The notes: generated by a model from the letters alone, not told the origin. A DNA stretch of 61,836 nt from Lentisphaeria bacterium (GCA_017466125.1 JAFTUS010000035.1:1-61836), one strand, 5' to 3'; shown: positions 19,621 to 28,793, counted from the first letter of the stretch. Numbers and translations are program-made.

Positions 19621-21768
19621 ATGGTCATACATATTATTCTGAATTCTCATCTCGACCCCGTCTGGCTGTGGAATAAAGAACAGGGCATCGATGAGGTCCT
19701 CGCCACCGCTTATACCGCCTGTAATATTTTGGATGATTACCCCGAAGTCATCATGACACGCGGAGAAGCATGGTTCTACGAAACGATCGAAAAAATCGAT
19801 CCCGTGCTTTTCCGCAGAATACAGAACCATATCCGTAACGGCAGATGGCAGCCGGTCGGCGGATGGTACGTCCAGCCCGACTGCAATCTGGCTTCACCGG
19901 AGTCTTATATCCGCCACGGAGAGATCGGCAAGGCCTATTTCAAAGAGAAATTCGGTGTCGATATCAAAACCGGATACAATGTGGACTCTTTCGGTCACAG
20001 CGCACAACTTCCCGCTTTCTACCGCGCTTGCGGAATGGAAAATTATGTGATGATGCGCCCCGACCGCAACGAAAAAACACTCCCCGCAACCGATTTTATC
20101 TGGCGCGCCGGTAACGGAGCGGAAATTCTGGTCAGCCGCATCATCGGAGCGTACCTCTGCGGTGTCGATACCATCGAAAAACGCATTGAAACTGTTATTG
20201 AACACGCCGATCCGGCTCTGGGACATGTGATGTGTTTCTGCGGAACAGGAGACCACGGCGGCGGCCCCGCCCGCGCTGAAGTGGAATGGCTGCTGGAACA
20301 CCGGTCCGACTACCCCGGATATGAATTCCGTTTCAGCCATCCGCAGGCCTATTTTGATGCGATCCGTAAAACCGGTGCGGATTTCCCCGTCGTCACCGGC
20401 GAATTGCAGCATCATGCCGTCGGCAGTTACTCCATTGTAAGACGTATCAAACAGGAGGTGCGCTCTGCGGAAAACGCCCTGATCCAAAGCGGTCATCTGC
20501 TGCCCGGAAATATCCGTGAAAAAATGTGGAAAAATGTCCTGTTTGCAACATTTCACGATGTTCTTGCGGGCAGTTGTATCGCCTCGGCATTTCAGGGGAT
20601 CTATGACGCTCTCGGTGAGGTGCGCTCCGTTGTCGCAGAAGCCGTTTCCTGTGATATCCGCTCCCGCAACGTAGAGTTGCCCGACTCCCCCCGGCAGCGG
20701 TTGATTTTCGACAATCTTTCCGACAAGCCCTTTCAGGGAATTGCCGAAGCGGAAATATGGCTGGGCAGAGCCGCAGAAGTTTACCGCAATGAAGGCAAAC
20801 AGTTTTTCATATTTGATGAAGAAAACCAGAGTGTGCCATTTTCGGTGATACCGGCAGAAAGCCGCATCCCGCTTGCGGGGGAAAGATGCGCTTTGTATAT
20901 GAAGATCCCGCCCCGCGGACGCCGGATTTTTTACCTTGTTCCGGAGTGGGAACTGGAGCGTTTGCCGCTTTCAGAGCCAAGCCGCCCCTGCCATTCGGAT
21001 ATTTCAGTGCGGCATACCGCAAGCGGGAAATTTTCTCTCTCTTACAAGGGTGTGCGTTTTCTGGAGCATTTCCCGGAATGTCTGGTGCTGAAAGATGTTT
21101 CCGACACCTGGAGCCACCGCATGACGCGGTACGCCGCAACTCCTGTGCGCTCCTTTGAACCGGTGAAAACATGGCATCGGCTCTTCAAAGGAAAATTTGC
21201 AGAAGCATGGGCCGTTGAATGGCAGGATTTCCGCATGAATACCGTCAAAGCCGTTTGCCGTACCGATGCGTCACGCCCCGGAGTGCTGTTGGAATTTCAT
21301 GTGAATTGGCACGGCGGACAGGAGATGCTGAAACTTTCGCTCAAAACTGCTTTTGCCGTGAAAAAACGATTTGACGGGTGTCCGGGGGGTGAGGTGAGCC
21401 GCCCCTTTGACGGTCAGGAGTATCCGCTCTTCAACTATACGAGACTTGAGGGCAGAAATCACTCTCTTGCCATCGTCAGTCCGGATGTGTACGCATTGGA
21501 TATGCAGCCATCGGGCGAATTGCGTTTCACGCTGCTGCGTGCCAACTATCACGCTTACGATGACAAGTTTCCCGCACCCGCCGGAAACATTACCGGATTT
21601 ACCGATCAGGGAGAAAGCGTTTTCCGGATGCTGCTGCTGCCGGATGCCCCGCCGGAACTTGTCGCAGACGAGGTTCATAACTTTACCGCACCCGTCCGTT
21701 TTTCGGAAACAACGCGCGGAATAAAACTGCTCCCCGGAGAAACAGTAAAACAGAAGGCTGTGTACTAA
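19621..21768 (+). CDS. GH38 alpha-mannosidase
   Basis: Retaining alpha-mannosidase, 715 residues, no signal peptide, so it probably acts in the cytoplasm on imported mannosides. The zinc site starts with NSHLDPVW (His10, Asp12). The nucleophile region GYNVDSFGHSAQLP gives Asp122 as catalytic nucleophile and metal ligand. A three-helix-bundle segment follows (REKMWKNVLFATFHDVLAGS, containing the conserved HD), then the C-terminal beta domains. GTGDHGGGPARAEVEW is also characteristic. It is the last gene of the operon that starts at 14928. Intracellular location contrasts with the exported partners and suggests that mannose-containing oligosaccharides are finished inside the cell. Confidence 0.92.
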   Translation: MVIHIILNSHLDPVWLWNKEQGIDEVLATAYTACNILDDYPEVIMTRGEAWFYETIEKIDPVLFRRIQNHIRNGRWQPVGGWYVQPDCNLASPESYIRHGEIGKAYFKEKFGVDIKTGYNVDSFGHSAQLPAFYRACGMENYVMMRPDRNEKTLPATDFIWRAGNGAEILVSRIIGAYLCGVDTIEKRIETVIEHADPALGHVMCFCGTGDHGGGPARAEVEWLLEHRSDYPGYEFRFSHPQAYFDAIRKTGADFPVVTGELQHHAVGSYSIVRRIKQEVRSAENALIQSGHLLPGNIREKMWKNVLFATFHDVLAGSCIASAFQGIYDALGEVRSVVAEAVSCDIRSRNVELPDSPRQRLIFDNLSDKPFQGIAEAEIWLGRAAEVYRNEGKQFFIFDEENQSVPFSVIPAESRIPLAGERCALYMKIPPRGRRIFYLVPEWELERLPLSEPSRPCHSDISVRHTASGKFSLSYKGVRFLEHFPECLVLKDVSDTWSHRMTRYAATPVRSFEPVKTWHRLFKGKFAEAWAVEWQDFRMNTVKAVCRTDASRPGVLLEFHVNWHGGQEMLKLSLKTAFAVKKRFDGCPGGEVSRPFDGQEYPLFNYTRLEGRNHSLAIVSPDVYALDMQPSGELRFTLLRANYHAYDDKFPAPAGNITGFTDQGESVFRMLLLPDAPPELVADEVHNFTAPVRFSETTRGIKLLPGETVKQKAVY

Positions 21769-22182
21769 AACATAGACTGATAAAAAAAATCCGCGCGCAG
21801 CGGCCGAACGTCGGCCTCGGTAGTGGTCGGCTGTCGCCCCGTGCGGGGCTCTCGAGCCTCCGTCTGTATCAGGTCGTACCCGGACGTGATCCAGCCTTGT
21901 CGCGGCGTAGTTTTACGAAGACGGAGGCGGAACGCTGGTCGCCGCCTTAAAATGGCGGCGAAAGTACAAGCGCAGCGTCAATATTGCCGCAAACGCGGCA
22001 ATACCTCTCGCCGGGAGCGATGCCTCGATAAAAGAGCGTAGCGTATTTTATCGGGGCGTTGAGCGAACGAAGCATTCCGAAGCCCCTGTAAAAATCAGTC
22101 AACCTTTCGTACACAGCCAAACAGAAAAATTGACAGCGTAACTGCCGGATCCATTTTACTGCCGTTTGTTTGAATTTGCCCC
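21769..22182. other. GC-rich intergenic region with many hairpins
   Basis: No gene seen. The region carries several perfect inverted repeats: GCCTCCGTCT / AGACGGAGGC (21856-21865, 21919-21928), CGCCGCC / GGCGGCG (about 21940-21965), TGCCGC / GCGGCA, and CGATAAAA / TTTTATCG (about 22026-22056). GCCGAACGTCGGC recurs near 61780 and GGTCGGCTGTCGCC recurs at 14666. It may be a composite of dispersed repetitive extragenic elements or a decayed mobile sequence. Confidence 0.6.
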
Positions 22183-22210
22183 TTGAAATTCATCCGGAAT
22201 GATTTATCTT
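22183..22210 (+). promoter_or_regulatory. promoter of the mechanosensitive channel gene
   Basis: TTGAAA (22183-22188), 16 bp, TATCTT (22205-22210), 25 bases before the ATG at 22236. Confidence 0.6.
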
Positions 22211-22235
22211 GATTTTCATGAGGAGAGTATGTTTC

Positions 22236-23480
22236 ATGAAGATCTTGCAGAATATACAGCAGTTTCTGGCTCCGCACCCTTTTGTTTACAGTGCGGCGGC
22301 GGCTCTGATCTTACTGGTTGCAGCAGTCGTGATCACTCTGCTGATCCGGCTGCTGCTGATTTGCGGTTTGCGGAAACTTTTTCATTTCCTGCCCGAAACT
22401 GAAACCGTGGAATATCCCGTCTGCGTCGGCATCATTACCAATGCAGTCAATATCCTGCCGGTGGCAGTTCTGGCGGCGGCGGCTCAATCCATACCGGGGA
22501 TCGCTCCCGCTCCGGCGATCCTGCTCCGCAATATGGCAAGTGCTTTTATTATTCTTTTTTCTGTTCTGACATTGTTCAGAACCATTGATCTGGCGGGTAT
22601 CTTTTACAACCGCAGACCCCATGCCGCCGCGCGTCCGATCAAAGGGTATCTGCAACTGTTGAAAATTTCGCTCTCCTGCGTGGCATTTATTCTGATTGCC
22701 GCGACACTTACCAATAAAAATCCGCTGCTGCTGTTATCCGGGCTCGGTGCGATGGCGGCAGTCATTCTGCTGATTTTTCAGGATACGATCCTGTCGGTGG
22801 TCGCTTCTCTGCAGTTGACCTCCGATGACATGGTGCGGCTGGGGGATTGGATCGAAATGCCGACACTGAATACCGACGGCAATGTGGAAGAGATCGCTTT
22901 GCATACCATAAAAGTACGCAACTGGGATAATACCATATCCACCTTGCCGGTTCGGAAACTGATCACGGACTCTTTCAAAAACTGGCGGGGCATGACCGAA
23001 TCGGGCGGCAGACGCATCAAACGCGCCATTCTTATCGACCAGAAAAGCATCCGTTTTCTCACTCCCGCCGAACAGGAGGATCTCAAAAAAATTGCCCTGC
23101 TCCGCAATTATATCACGGAGAAAGAAAAAGAACTTGACAACTGGAACCGCCGTTTTCTGAATGGTGATCCCGCCGTAAAAAACGGGCGGCATCTCACCAA
23201 TATCGGAACATTCCGGAAATATGTGTACAACTATCTGTATTCGAGCCCGGAAATCAATCAGGATATGACACTTCTTGTCCGCCAACTGCCGCCCGGAGCA
23301 ACGGGCATTCCGCTTGAGATCTACTGTTTCACCCGAACGGTGGAGTGGAAGCCCTACGAAGATGCGCAGTCCGATATATTTGATCATCTGCTGGCGATCC
23401 TGCCGCAGTTCGGCTTGAGGGTTTTTCAGGAGTGCAGTGACAATATCTGCTTCACGAGAGATGAAAATTCCCACATTTAG
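22236..23480 (+). CDS. mechanosensitive channel of the MscS superfamily, YbdG/MscM type
   Basis: Inner-membrane channel that opens on membrane tension during osmotic downshock. The first 170 residues hold about five hydrophobic segments. The pore helix and beta domain follow (LLSGLGAMAAVILLIFQDTI, DMVRLGDWIEMP, VRNWDNTISTLP, SFKNWRGMTESGGRRIKR). The wording of those last motifs is characteristic of the YbdG subgroup. In-frame starts exist at 22209 (TTG) and 22218, but AGGAGAG lies 8 bases before the ATG at 22236, giving 414 residues. Monocistronic, with its own promoter. Confidence 0.92.
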   Translation: MKILQNIQQFLAPHPFVYSAAAALILLVAAVVITLLIRLLLICGLRKLFHFLPETETVEYPVCVGIITNAVNILPVAVLAAAAQSIPGIAPAPAILLRNMASAFIILFSVLTLFRTIDLAGIFYNRRPHAAARPIKGYLQLLKISLSCVAFILIAATLTNKNPLLLLSGLGAMAAVILLIFQDTILSVVASLQLTSDDMVRLGDWIEMPTLNTDGNVEEIALHTIKVRNWDNTISTLPVRKLITDSFKNWRGMTESGGRRIKRAILIDQKSIRFLTPAEQEDLKKIALLRNYITEKEKELDNWNRRFLNGDPAVKNGRHLTNIGTFRKYVYNYLYSSPEINQDMTLLVRQLPPGATGIPLEIYCFTRTVEWKPYEDAQSDIFDHLLAILPQFGLRVFQECSDNICFTRDENSHI

Positions 23481-23523
23481 ATGTGATTTTTTGATATTTT
23501 ATGGGTATTTTTGATATTGAGAC

Positions 23524-23552
23524 TTGAAGAATTGCTGTTGAGGATGTATTTT
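23524..23552 (+). promoter_or_regulatory. promoter of the Gfo/Idh/MocA gene
   Basis: TTGAAG (23524-23529), 17 bp, TATTTT (23547-23552), 52 bases before the ATG at 23605. Confidence 0.6.
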
Positions 23553-23604
23553 CAAAACAAGCAATCCAAAATTGCTGAAATCATCAACTTCAGGAGATGC
23601 AGAA

Positions 23605-24810
23605 ATGAAAAAATTACGTTTGGGTGTAATCGGTGCCTGCGGGCGCGGAACGCTTGCGGACTGGGCGCATCAGCCCCAGAATGGCGTTGAAATCGTTGCC
23701 GGTGCCGACATTTACGAAGAACAGCGGAAATCTTTTGTCGAACGTTACAAAAAAGAGAAAAACGCCGATGTCAAGGCATACGCCGATTATCGGGAGATGA
23801 TCGAAAAAGAAAACCTCGACGGCCTTTTTGTGACCTCTCCGGATTTCTGCCACGAAGAACATGCCTGTCACGCCTTGCAGAACAAGGTCGCTGTCTATCT
23901 GGAAAAACCCATTGCCATTACGCTTGAAGGTGCTGACCGTATCCTCAAAACCGCTCATGACAATAAAACGCCTCTCATGCTGGGCCACAATATGCGTTAT
24001 ATGGATTTCACCCGCAAGATGCGTGAAATCATCCAGTCCGGCGTGATCGGTGAAGTCAAAGCCATCTGGTGCCGTCACTTCATCAGTTACGGCGGTGATG
24101 CTTATTTCCGCGACTGGCACGCCGACATTGCCAACACCAATACGCTGCTGCTTCAGAAGGGGGCGCATGATATTGACATTATCCACTGGCTTGCCGGGGC
24201 CCGTTCCGTCCGTGTCAACGGTTTCGGTGCGCTGACGGCTTACGGCAGTGTTCCCCGCCGTCCGCTCGGCGATGAACAGATGGGCAATCTGAATCTTGCC
24301 CGTCCGTGGACGCTTTCCTCTTATCCGCCTGAAAACCTCAAGGACTTTTATCCGACTGTCAACAATGAAGATATCAATATGATCACCATGCAGTTGGAAA
24401 ACGGTGTCCAGGCAAGTTACATGCAGTGCCACTTTGCTCCGGATGCCTGCCGCAACTACACCGTCATCGGCACCAGAGGACGTCTGGAAAACTTCGGTGA
24501 CAACGGTTATCACTCCATTCAGGTCTGGACCAAACGTACTGACCGTTACGATTTGAATGGCGACATCACTTACCGTTTTGAACCCAACGATGGCGGTCAC
24601 GGCGGAGCTGACCCCAGAATCGTTCAGGGGTTTATCGATATGCTTCAGAAAGGCGTTGCGCCTGATACTACGCCCCAGTGGGCGCGTCATTCGGTTGCCA
24701 CGGGTATTCTCGGTGCGAAATCCATCCGTACCGGCGGAACTCCCTATGAGATCCCGGCTTTGAGTGAAGAACTGGAAAATTACGATTTCTCCCAGTCTTC
24801 CGACAAGTAA
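23605..24810 (+). CDS. Gfo/Idh/MocA-family oxidoreductase
   Basis: NAD(P)-dependent sugar or inositol dehydrogenase family. An N-terminal Rossmann fold (LRLGVIGACGRGTLADW) is followed by the family hallmark VYLEKPIAI, then a C-terminal alpha/beta substrate domain with DIDIIHWLAGA. The start at 23605 is chosen because AGGAG lies 8 bases upstream; the open frame extends 11 codons further. 401 residues is normal. It is monocistronic and followed by a terminator. No signal peptide, so cytoplasmic. Substrate not predictable, but the surrounding glycan loci make a sugar derivative plausible. Confidence 0.9.
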   Translation: MKKLRLGVIGACGRGTLADWAHQPQNGVEIVAGADIYEEQRKSFVERYKKEKNADVKAYADYREMIEKENLDGLFVTSPDFCHEEHACHALQNKVAVYLEKPIAITLEGADRILKTAHDNKTPLMLGHNMRYMDFTRKMREIIQSGVIGEVKAIWCRHFISYGGDAYFRDWHADIANTNTLLLQKGAHDIDIIHWLAGARSVRVNGFGALTAYGSVPRRPLGDEQMGNLNLARPWTLSSYPPENLKDFYPTVNNEDINMITMQLENGVQASYMQCHFAPDACRNYTVIGTRGRLENFGDNGYHSIQVWTKRTDRYDLNGDITYRFEPNDGGHGGADPRIVQGFIDMLQKGVAPDTTPQWARHSVATGILGAKSIRTGGTPYEIPALSEELENYDFSQSSDK

Positions 24811-24826
24811 TAACGTAAAAAGCAAG

Positions 24827-24862
24827 ACCTGCCGTATTCCCAAAGGTGCGGCAGGTTTTTTT
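24827..24862 (+). terminator. rho-independent terminator of the Gfo/Idh gene
   Basis: 8-bp stem ACCTGCCG / CGGCAGGT (24827-24834, 24849-24856) followed by a T-run. Confidence 0.85.
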
Positions 24863-24878
24863 ATCTCCGTCAGGAACG

Positions 24879-25178
24879 ATGAAAAAGAGTTCAACTGAAA
24901 ATTTCCAATGCAGACCCCATTGCGGAGCGTGTTGTACTGCTCCGTCGATATCTTCTGCCATTCCGGGGATGCCGCAGGGAAAACCGGCGGGAGTTTCCTG
25001 TATCAATCTTGATGAAAATATGCGCTGCCGTATTTTCAACTCTCCTGACCGTCCCGCTGTTTGCGCTTCTCTTCAGCCTTCGCAGGAAATGTGCGGCAAC
25101 TGCCGTGAAGAGGCATTGAAATATCTCACCGCTCTGGAAAAAGCGACCGCCCCCTCCGAAAATCGGAAAAATTTGTAA
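24879..25178 (+). CDS. YkgJ-type cysteine cluster protein
   Basis: Small cytoplasmic protein of about 99 residues with the CxxxCxxCC cluster (CRPHCGACC) near the N terminus and further cysteines at [21 protein letters not shown] and CGNCREE, a pattern typical of the YkgJ zinc- or iron-sulfur-binding family. Biochemical role unknown. The frame is open further upstream, but the ATG at 24879 directly follows CAGGAACG and leaves the preceding terminator outside the gene. Confidence 0.82.
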   Translation: MKKSSTENFQCRPHCGACCTAPSISSAIPGMPQGKPAGVSCINLDENMRCRIFNSPDRPAVCASLQPSQEMCGNCREEALKYLTALEKATAPSENRKNL

Positions 25179-25197
25179 TACATGCAATAAAATGAAA

Positions 25198-25229
25198 TTC
25201 CCATTTCTGCGGAACAGCGGAAATGGGAA
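25198..25229. terminator. terminator-like hairpin between convergent genes
   Basis: Perfect 10-bp stem TTCCCATTTC / GAAATGGGAA (25198-25207, 25220-25229) with a 12-nt loop, between the ends of the cysteine cluster gene and dnaX. The A/T-rich flanks are modest. Confidence 0.55.
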
Positions 25230-25285
25230 AATATGGATATGCTGAACAGCGGTATCAAATTGCCGGCAAATTCATTTGGTATCTT

Positions 25286-26986
25286 TTATTTATGGATGTC
25301 CACCACAACGCCGTCGAAAAGGTCGAGGATCTCGTGGATTTGCGGATCTTTTGCCGCTTCATCAAGCGCAGTTGGGTTGGAGTTGGCAATGCTGTGACGC
25401 TGTTTCTGATCCGGCTGAAGCGTATTGACCGGCTCCGGAGGCGCGGGGGGCAATTCCGGCAATCCCTGAATAAGTGTCTCTTCAAAACTCACGTCGTCTG
25501 AAACAAATACCGGAACGGGTTCTTCCGTCACGGGAGCGGGCTCTTCCGCCACGGGAGCGGGTTCTTCTGCCACCGGAGCGGGTTCTTCCACCACGGGGGC
25601 GGGTTCTTCCGCCACGGGAGCGGGTTCTTCTGGCACGGGAGCGGGCTCTTCCGCCACGGGAGCGGGTTCTTCTGCCACCGGAGCGGGTTCTTCTGCCACG
25701 GGAGCGGGTTCTTCCTCAACCGGAACAACTGCCGCCGGAATGGGTTCTGCGGGAACTGTTTTTTCAATGACGATCACTTGCGGTTCCTGCTTTATTTCGG
25801 AGGGGAGTTGTTCCAGAAACTTCAATTCTCCTGCCGTGCGCAGTTGATTTAACCGGGCGAGCAGATCGTCGATGCGTACCGCATGGGCTTCGCGCATGGC
25901 TTTGAGCAGAATGGTCTCAAGATAGACTTGCTTATTCAGCGCATCGTGCAGTACCCGCCCCACAGGAGCGAGGATCTCCATTAAAATCTGAATGGTATCG
26001 GTCTTGACCATCTGGGCGAATTTTGTATAGCGTTCCAGAGCCTCCGCACCTTCATCGATCAGTTCGGCAGGGTTGCGGAGAATACGGCAGAGTTGAATGG
26101 CACGCAGTGCCGAAAGAAGATCGTCATACAGCGTTTCCAGATTTTTGCCCCGTTTGGAAAGTCCCGCAATGATGCGGACGACTTCCCCCGGCTGGTTCTG
26201 CATGACGGCAAGCAGTATCGCATCCAGATCGGCACGATCGGTCAGACCGAAAAGCGATAACACCTGTTCACCGGTGATCGCCTGACCGCCATCCTGGGCG
26301 AAAAAGGCGATCATCTGATCCAGCAGAGACTGGGCGTCACGCATACCGCCTTCGGCGGCACGGGCAATGGCACTGATGGCTTCGGGCTGAATGGCGACGC
26401 CTTCGGTTTTGGCGATCAGTTCCAGCCGTTCCGCAATGAGTTGGGTTTGAATGGGCAGCAGGTCGAAACGCTGACAGCGGGAGATGATCGTCGGCAGCAC
26501 CTGATGAACTTCGGTCGTTGCAAAGATGAACTTCGCGTGGGCGGGAGGCTCTTCGACTGTTTTCAGAAGTGCGTTCCACGCCTGTTTGGAAAGCATGTGG
26601 ACTTCGTCGATGATGTAGATTTTGTATTTGCACGAAACCGGTTGATGCAGAACATCTTCTGCCAATTCGCGCATGTCGCTTACCGAGTTGCGGCTGGCGG
26701 CGTCGATTTCGATGACATCGAGGGAACTTTCGGCGGCGATCGCCTTGCAGGACTCACATTGGCAGCAGGGTTCGCCGTTTTGCGGATCGGTACAGTTCAT
26801 CGCTTTTGCAAAGATACGTGCAAGTGTCGTCTTGCCGACCCCGCGGGGGCCTACGAAAAGATAAGCATGGGCAAGCCGCTGATTGCGGATGGCATTGCCG
26901 AGCGTCTGCACAACATGTTTCTGACCGACCACATCGCTGAAACGCTGCGGACGCCATTTGCGGGCGATGACCTGATATTCGCTCAT
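25286..26986 (-). CDS. dnaX: DNA polymerase III subunit gamma/tau
   Basis: Clamp-loader ATPase of the replicative polymerase. Walker A GPRGVGKTT, a zinc-binding cysteine set (CTDPQNGEPCCQCESC), Walker B YIIDEVHML, and SRCQRFD as arginine-finger region. AAA+ domains I-III span about residues 1-370. The C-terminal third contains ten tandem EEPAPVA-like heptapeptides (25505-25714) and ends with a short acidic tail. The tau-specific polymerase-binding domain seen in other bacteria is not recognisable. The start overlaps the stop of rph by one base (TAATG) and has GGGAGG upstream, so the two are coupled. Confidence 0.95.
   Translation of the reverse strand: MSEYQVIARKWRPQRFSDVVGQKHVVQTLGNAIRNQRLAHAYLFVGPRGVGKTTLARIFAKAMNCTDPQNGEPCCQCESCKAIAAESSLDVIEIDAASRNSVSDMRELAEDVLHQPVSCKYKIYIIDEVHMLSKQAWNALLKTVEEPPAHAKFIFATTEVHQVLPTIISRCQRFDLLPIQTQLIAERLELIAKTEGVAIQPEAISAIARAAEGGMRDAQSLLDQMIAFFAQDGGQAITGEQVLSLFGLTDRADLDAILLAVMQNQPGEVVRIIAGLSKRGKNLETLYDDLLSALRAIQLCRILRNPAELIDEGAEALERYTKFAQMVKTDTIQILMEILAPVGRVLHDALNKQVYLETILLKAMREAHAVRIDDLLARLNQLRTAGELKFLEQLPSEIKQEPQVIVIEKTVPAEPIPAAVVPVEEEPAPVAEEPAPVAEEPAPVAEEPAPVPEEPAPVAEEPAPVVEEPAPVAEEPAPVAEEPAPVTEEPVPVFVSDDVSFEETLIQGLPELPPAPPEPVNTLQPDQKQRHSIANSNPTALDEAAKDPQIHEILDLFDGVVVDIHK
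25505..25714 (-). repeat. 21-bp tandem repeat coding EEPAPVA inside dnaX
   Basis: Ten consecutive 21-bp units, each coding EEPAPVA or a near variant (last residue A, P, V, T or F). In frame, so unit number can change without frameshift. Confidence 0.92.
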
Positions 26987-27729
26987 TATTTTCCTCCCTC
27001 AAGAGCCGCTTCCACGGCTTTTTTCTGCATTTCAAAAAGTTGTTTCAAACCGTGTTCCGCCAGGTCGAGCAGTTCATTGAGCCTGGCACGGGAAAAGGGT
27101 TTACCTTCGGCAGTCCCCTGAACTTCCACCAGTTCTCCGGCGGCGGTCATAATAACATTCATATCGACTTCGGCGTTGGAGTCCTCTTCGTAACAGAGAT
27201 CGAGCATGGGAACTCCGCCGATGATGCCGACACTCACAGCGGCGACGGGCGTGACAAATGGATTTTCTGCAAAACTGCCGTTGGCGACACCCCGCAGGGC
27301 GGCAAGTTGAAACGCAACACTGGCTCCGGTGATGGAGGCACAGCGGGTCCCGCCGTCAGCGTCGATGACATCACAATCCAGAGAAATGGTGTTTTCGCCC
27401 AACTTGAGCAGATCGCCCGCCATCCGGAGTGAACGCCCCACCAGCCGCTGGATCTCAACGGTACGTCCGCCCTGTTTTCCTGCGGAAGACTCCCGTTTCA
27501 TGCGGGAGTGGGTGGATGCCGGGAGCATGCCGTATTCGCAAGTGATCCAGCCGCCGGGGACCTGCTGGGCTTTCATCCAGCCGGGGACTTTGTTTTCCAC
27601 CGTGGCGGCGCAGATGACCCGCGTGCCGCCGCAGGAGATCAGCGCGGAACCCAGCGGATGAGAAAGGAAGTCACATTGAATGGTTACGGGGCGGAGTTCA
27701 TCGGGTTTTCTGCCATCAAAACGGATCAT
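26986..27729 (-). CDS. rph: ribonuclease PH
   Basis: Phosphate-dependent 3'-5' exoribonuclease that trims tRNA 3' ends. Conserved blocks are visible: GSALISCGGTRVICAATVE, GWITCEYGMLPASTHSRMKRE, EIQRLVGRSLRMA, and DCDVIDADGGTRCASITGA (catalytic/phosphate region). The 247-residue length is normal. The ATG at 27729 has AGAGGTG. It lies directly downstream of the SRP RNA gene and overlaps dnaX by one base. Confidence 0.96.
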   Translation of the reverse strand: MIRFDGRKPDELRPVTIQCDFLSHPLGSALISCGGTRVICAATVENKVPGWMKAQQVPGGWITCEYGMLPASTHSRMKRESSAGKQGGRTVEIQRLVGRSLRMAGDLLKLGENTISLDCDVIDADGGTRCASITGASVAFQLAALRGVANGSFAENPFVTPVAAVSVGIIGGVPMLDLCYEEDSNAEVDMNVIMTAAGELVEVQGTAEGKPFSRARLNELLDLAEHGLKQLFEMQKKAVEAALEGGK

Positions 27730-27752
27730 TGGTTCACCTCTGAAAAATCATT

Positions 27753-27868
27753 AAAAAAAGTCGCCGGTCCAGATGACCCGTGGCCTGTCAAAAATCGCGT
27801 GGAGCTGCTTGGTTCCCCACCTGACTCGGTTGGCGCTTTTGACAACGCACGGGGTCCGACCCGGCGAC
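27753..27868 (-). ncRNA. ffs: signal recognition particle RNA, small bacterial (4.5S-type)
   Basis: RNA scaffold of the SRP, binds Ffh. On the minus strand the 5' end GTCGCCGG (27861-27868) pairs perfectly with the 3' end CCGGCGAC (27760-27767), followed by a T-run (27753-27759) as terminator. In the middle is domain IV: GTCAGG, TGG, GGAA tetraloop, CCA, AGCAGC. This is the conserved symmetric and asymmetric loop geometry with the usual TCC/GGA closing pairs replaced by TGG/CCA, a compensatory change. The mature RNA is about 109 nt and lacks an Alu domain. It sits between accD and rph with its own promoter inside the end of accD. Confidence 0.93.
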
Positions 27869-27886
27869 AAAGTTATCGTAATACCA

Positions 27887-27914
27887 AATATAACCTACTT
27901 TTTGAAAATTTCAA
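27887..27914 (-). promoter_or_regulatory. promoter of the SRP RNA
   Basis: Minus strand TTGAAA (27909-27914), 16 bp, TATATT (27887-27892). The -35 box lies inside the last codons of accD. Confidence 0.75.
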
Positions 27915-28749
27915 GCAAAAAAGCAAGTTCTTTTCGTAAATTTTTCCGTTCCACCACCCGATCGATCAGACCTTTCTCCAAAAGGAACTCTGCTGTCTGG
28001 AAACCTTCGGGCAGTTTGGAGTTGGTCGTTTCCTGAATAACGCGCGGTCCGGCAAAGCCGATCATTGCCCCGGGTTCAGCGATGATCACGTCGCCGACGG
28101 TGGCAAAACTTGCCGTAACGCCGCCGTAAGTGGGGTTGGTCAGAATGGCAAAATAGGGCAGCCCCGCGTCTTTGTGACGCTGCAGTGCGCCGCAGGTTTT
28201 GGGCATCTGCATAAGGCTGAGCATCCCTTCCTGCATACGGGCACCGCCGGAGGCTGTTACCAGTACGACGGGGATCTTGCGTTCCGTGGCACTCTCCACC
28301 AGACGGGCGATTTTTTCGCCGACAACAGACCCCATGGAGGCCCCCATAAAACGGAAATCCATTACGCCGAGCATGAAAGGACGCCCTTCCAGCGTGGCGG
28401 AGCCGCAGACGATGGCATCGTTCAAACCGGTTTTCTTCTCGCTTTCAGAGAGGCGGTCGGAATAGGATTTGGAGTCGGTGAAATTGAGCGTGTTTTTGGA
28501 ACGGAGATCCTGTGCGATCTCTTCAAAACTGTTTTCATCGACGAGGGAGGCGATGCGGTCTTCGGAGGTCATCGGCAGATGACAGTTGCAGTGCCAGCAG
28601 ACCAACTGATTATCTTTCAAACGATCCATATACAGCGTCTGACCGCATTTTTTGCATTTGACCCATGAACCGTCGGGAATGACCATTTTGCGTTCGCCTC
28701 TTGCGGGCAGACGCAACGTCGAGTATTTACCGGAACTGAACAAGGACAT
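27895..28749 (-). CDS. accD: acetyl-CoA carboxylase carboxyltransferase subunit beta
   Basis: Transfers carboxyl from biotin to acetyl-CoA, first step of fatty acid synthesis, together with AccA. The N-terminal zinc ribbon has Cys32, Cys35, Cys51 and Cys54 (KCKKC and VCWHCN). The crotonase-like carboxyltransferase core follows (VLVTASGGARMQEGMLSLMQM, NPTYGGVTASFA, IGFAGPRVIQETT). The start at 28749 (284 aa) is preferred because GAAAGGG lies 6 bases upstream; an ATG 27 bases earlier lacks one. Its end overlaps the promoter of the SRP RNA. Single gene with a strong promoter. Confidence 0.96.
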   Translation of the reverse strand: MSLFSSGKYSTLRLPARGERKMVIPDGSWVKCKKCGQTLYMDRLKDNQLVCWHCNCHLPMTSEDRIASLVDENSFEEIAQDLRSKNTLNFTDSKSYSDRLSESEKKTGLNDAIVCGSATLEGRPFMLGVMDFRFMGASMGSVVGEKIARLVESATERKIPVVLVTASGGARMQEGMLSLMQMPKTCGALQRHKDAGLPYFAILTNPTYGGVTASFATVGDVIIAEPGAMIGFAGPRVIQETTNSKLPEGFQTAEFLLEKGLIDRVVERKNLRKELAFLLEIFKK

Positions 28750-28793
28750 AAGCGACCCTTTCAAATTTACATTCATTCACAATACAACTTTAT

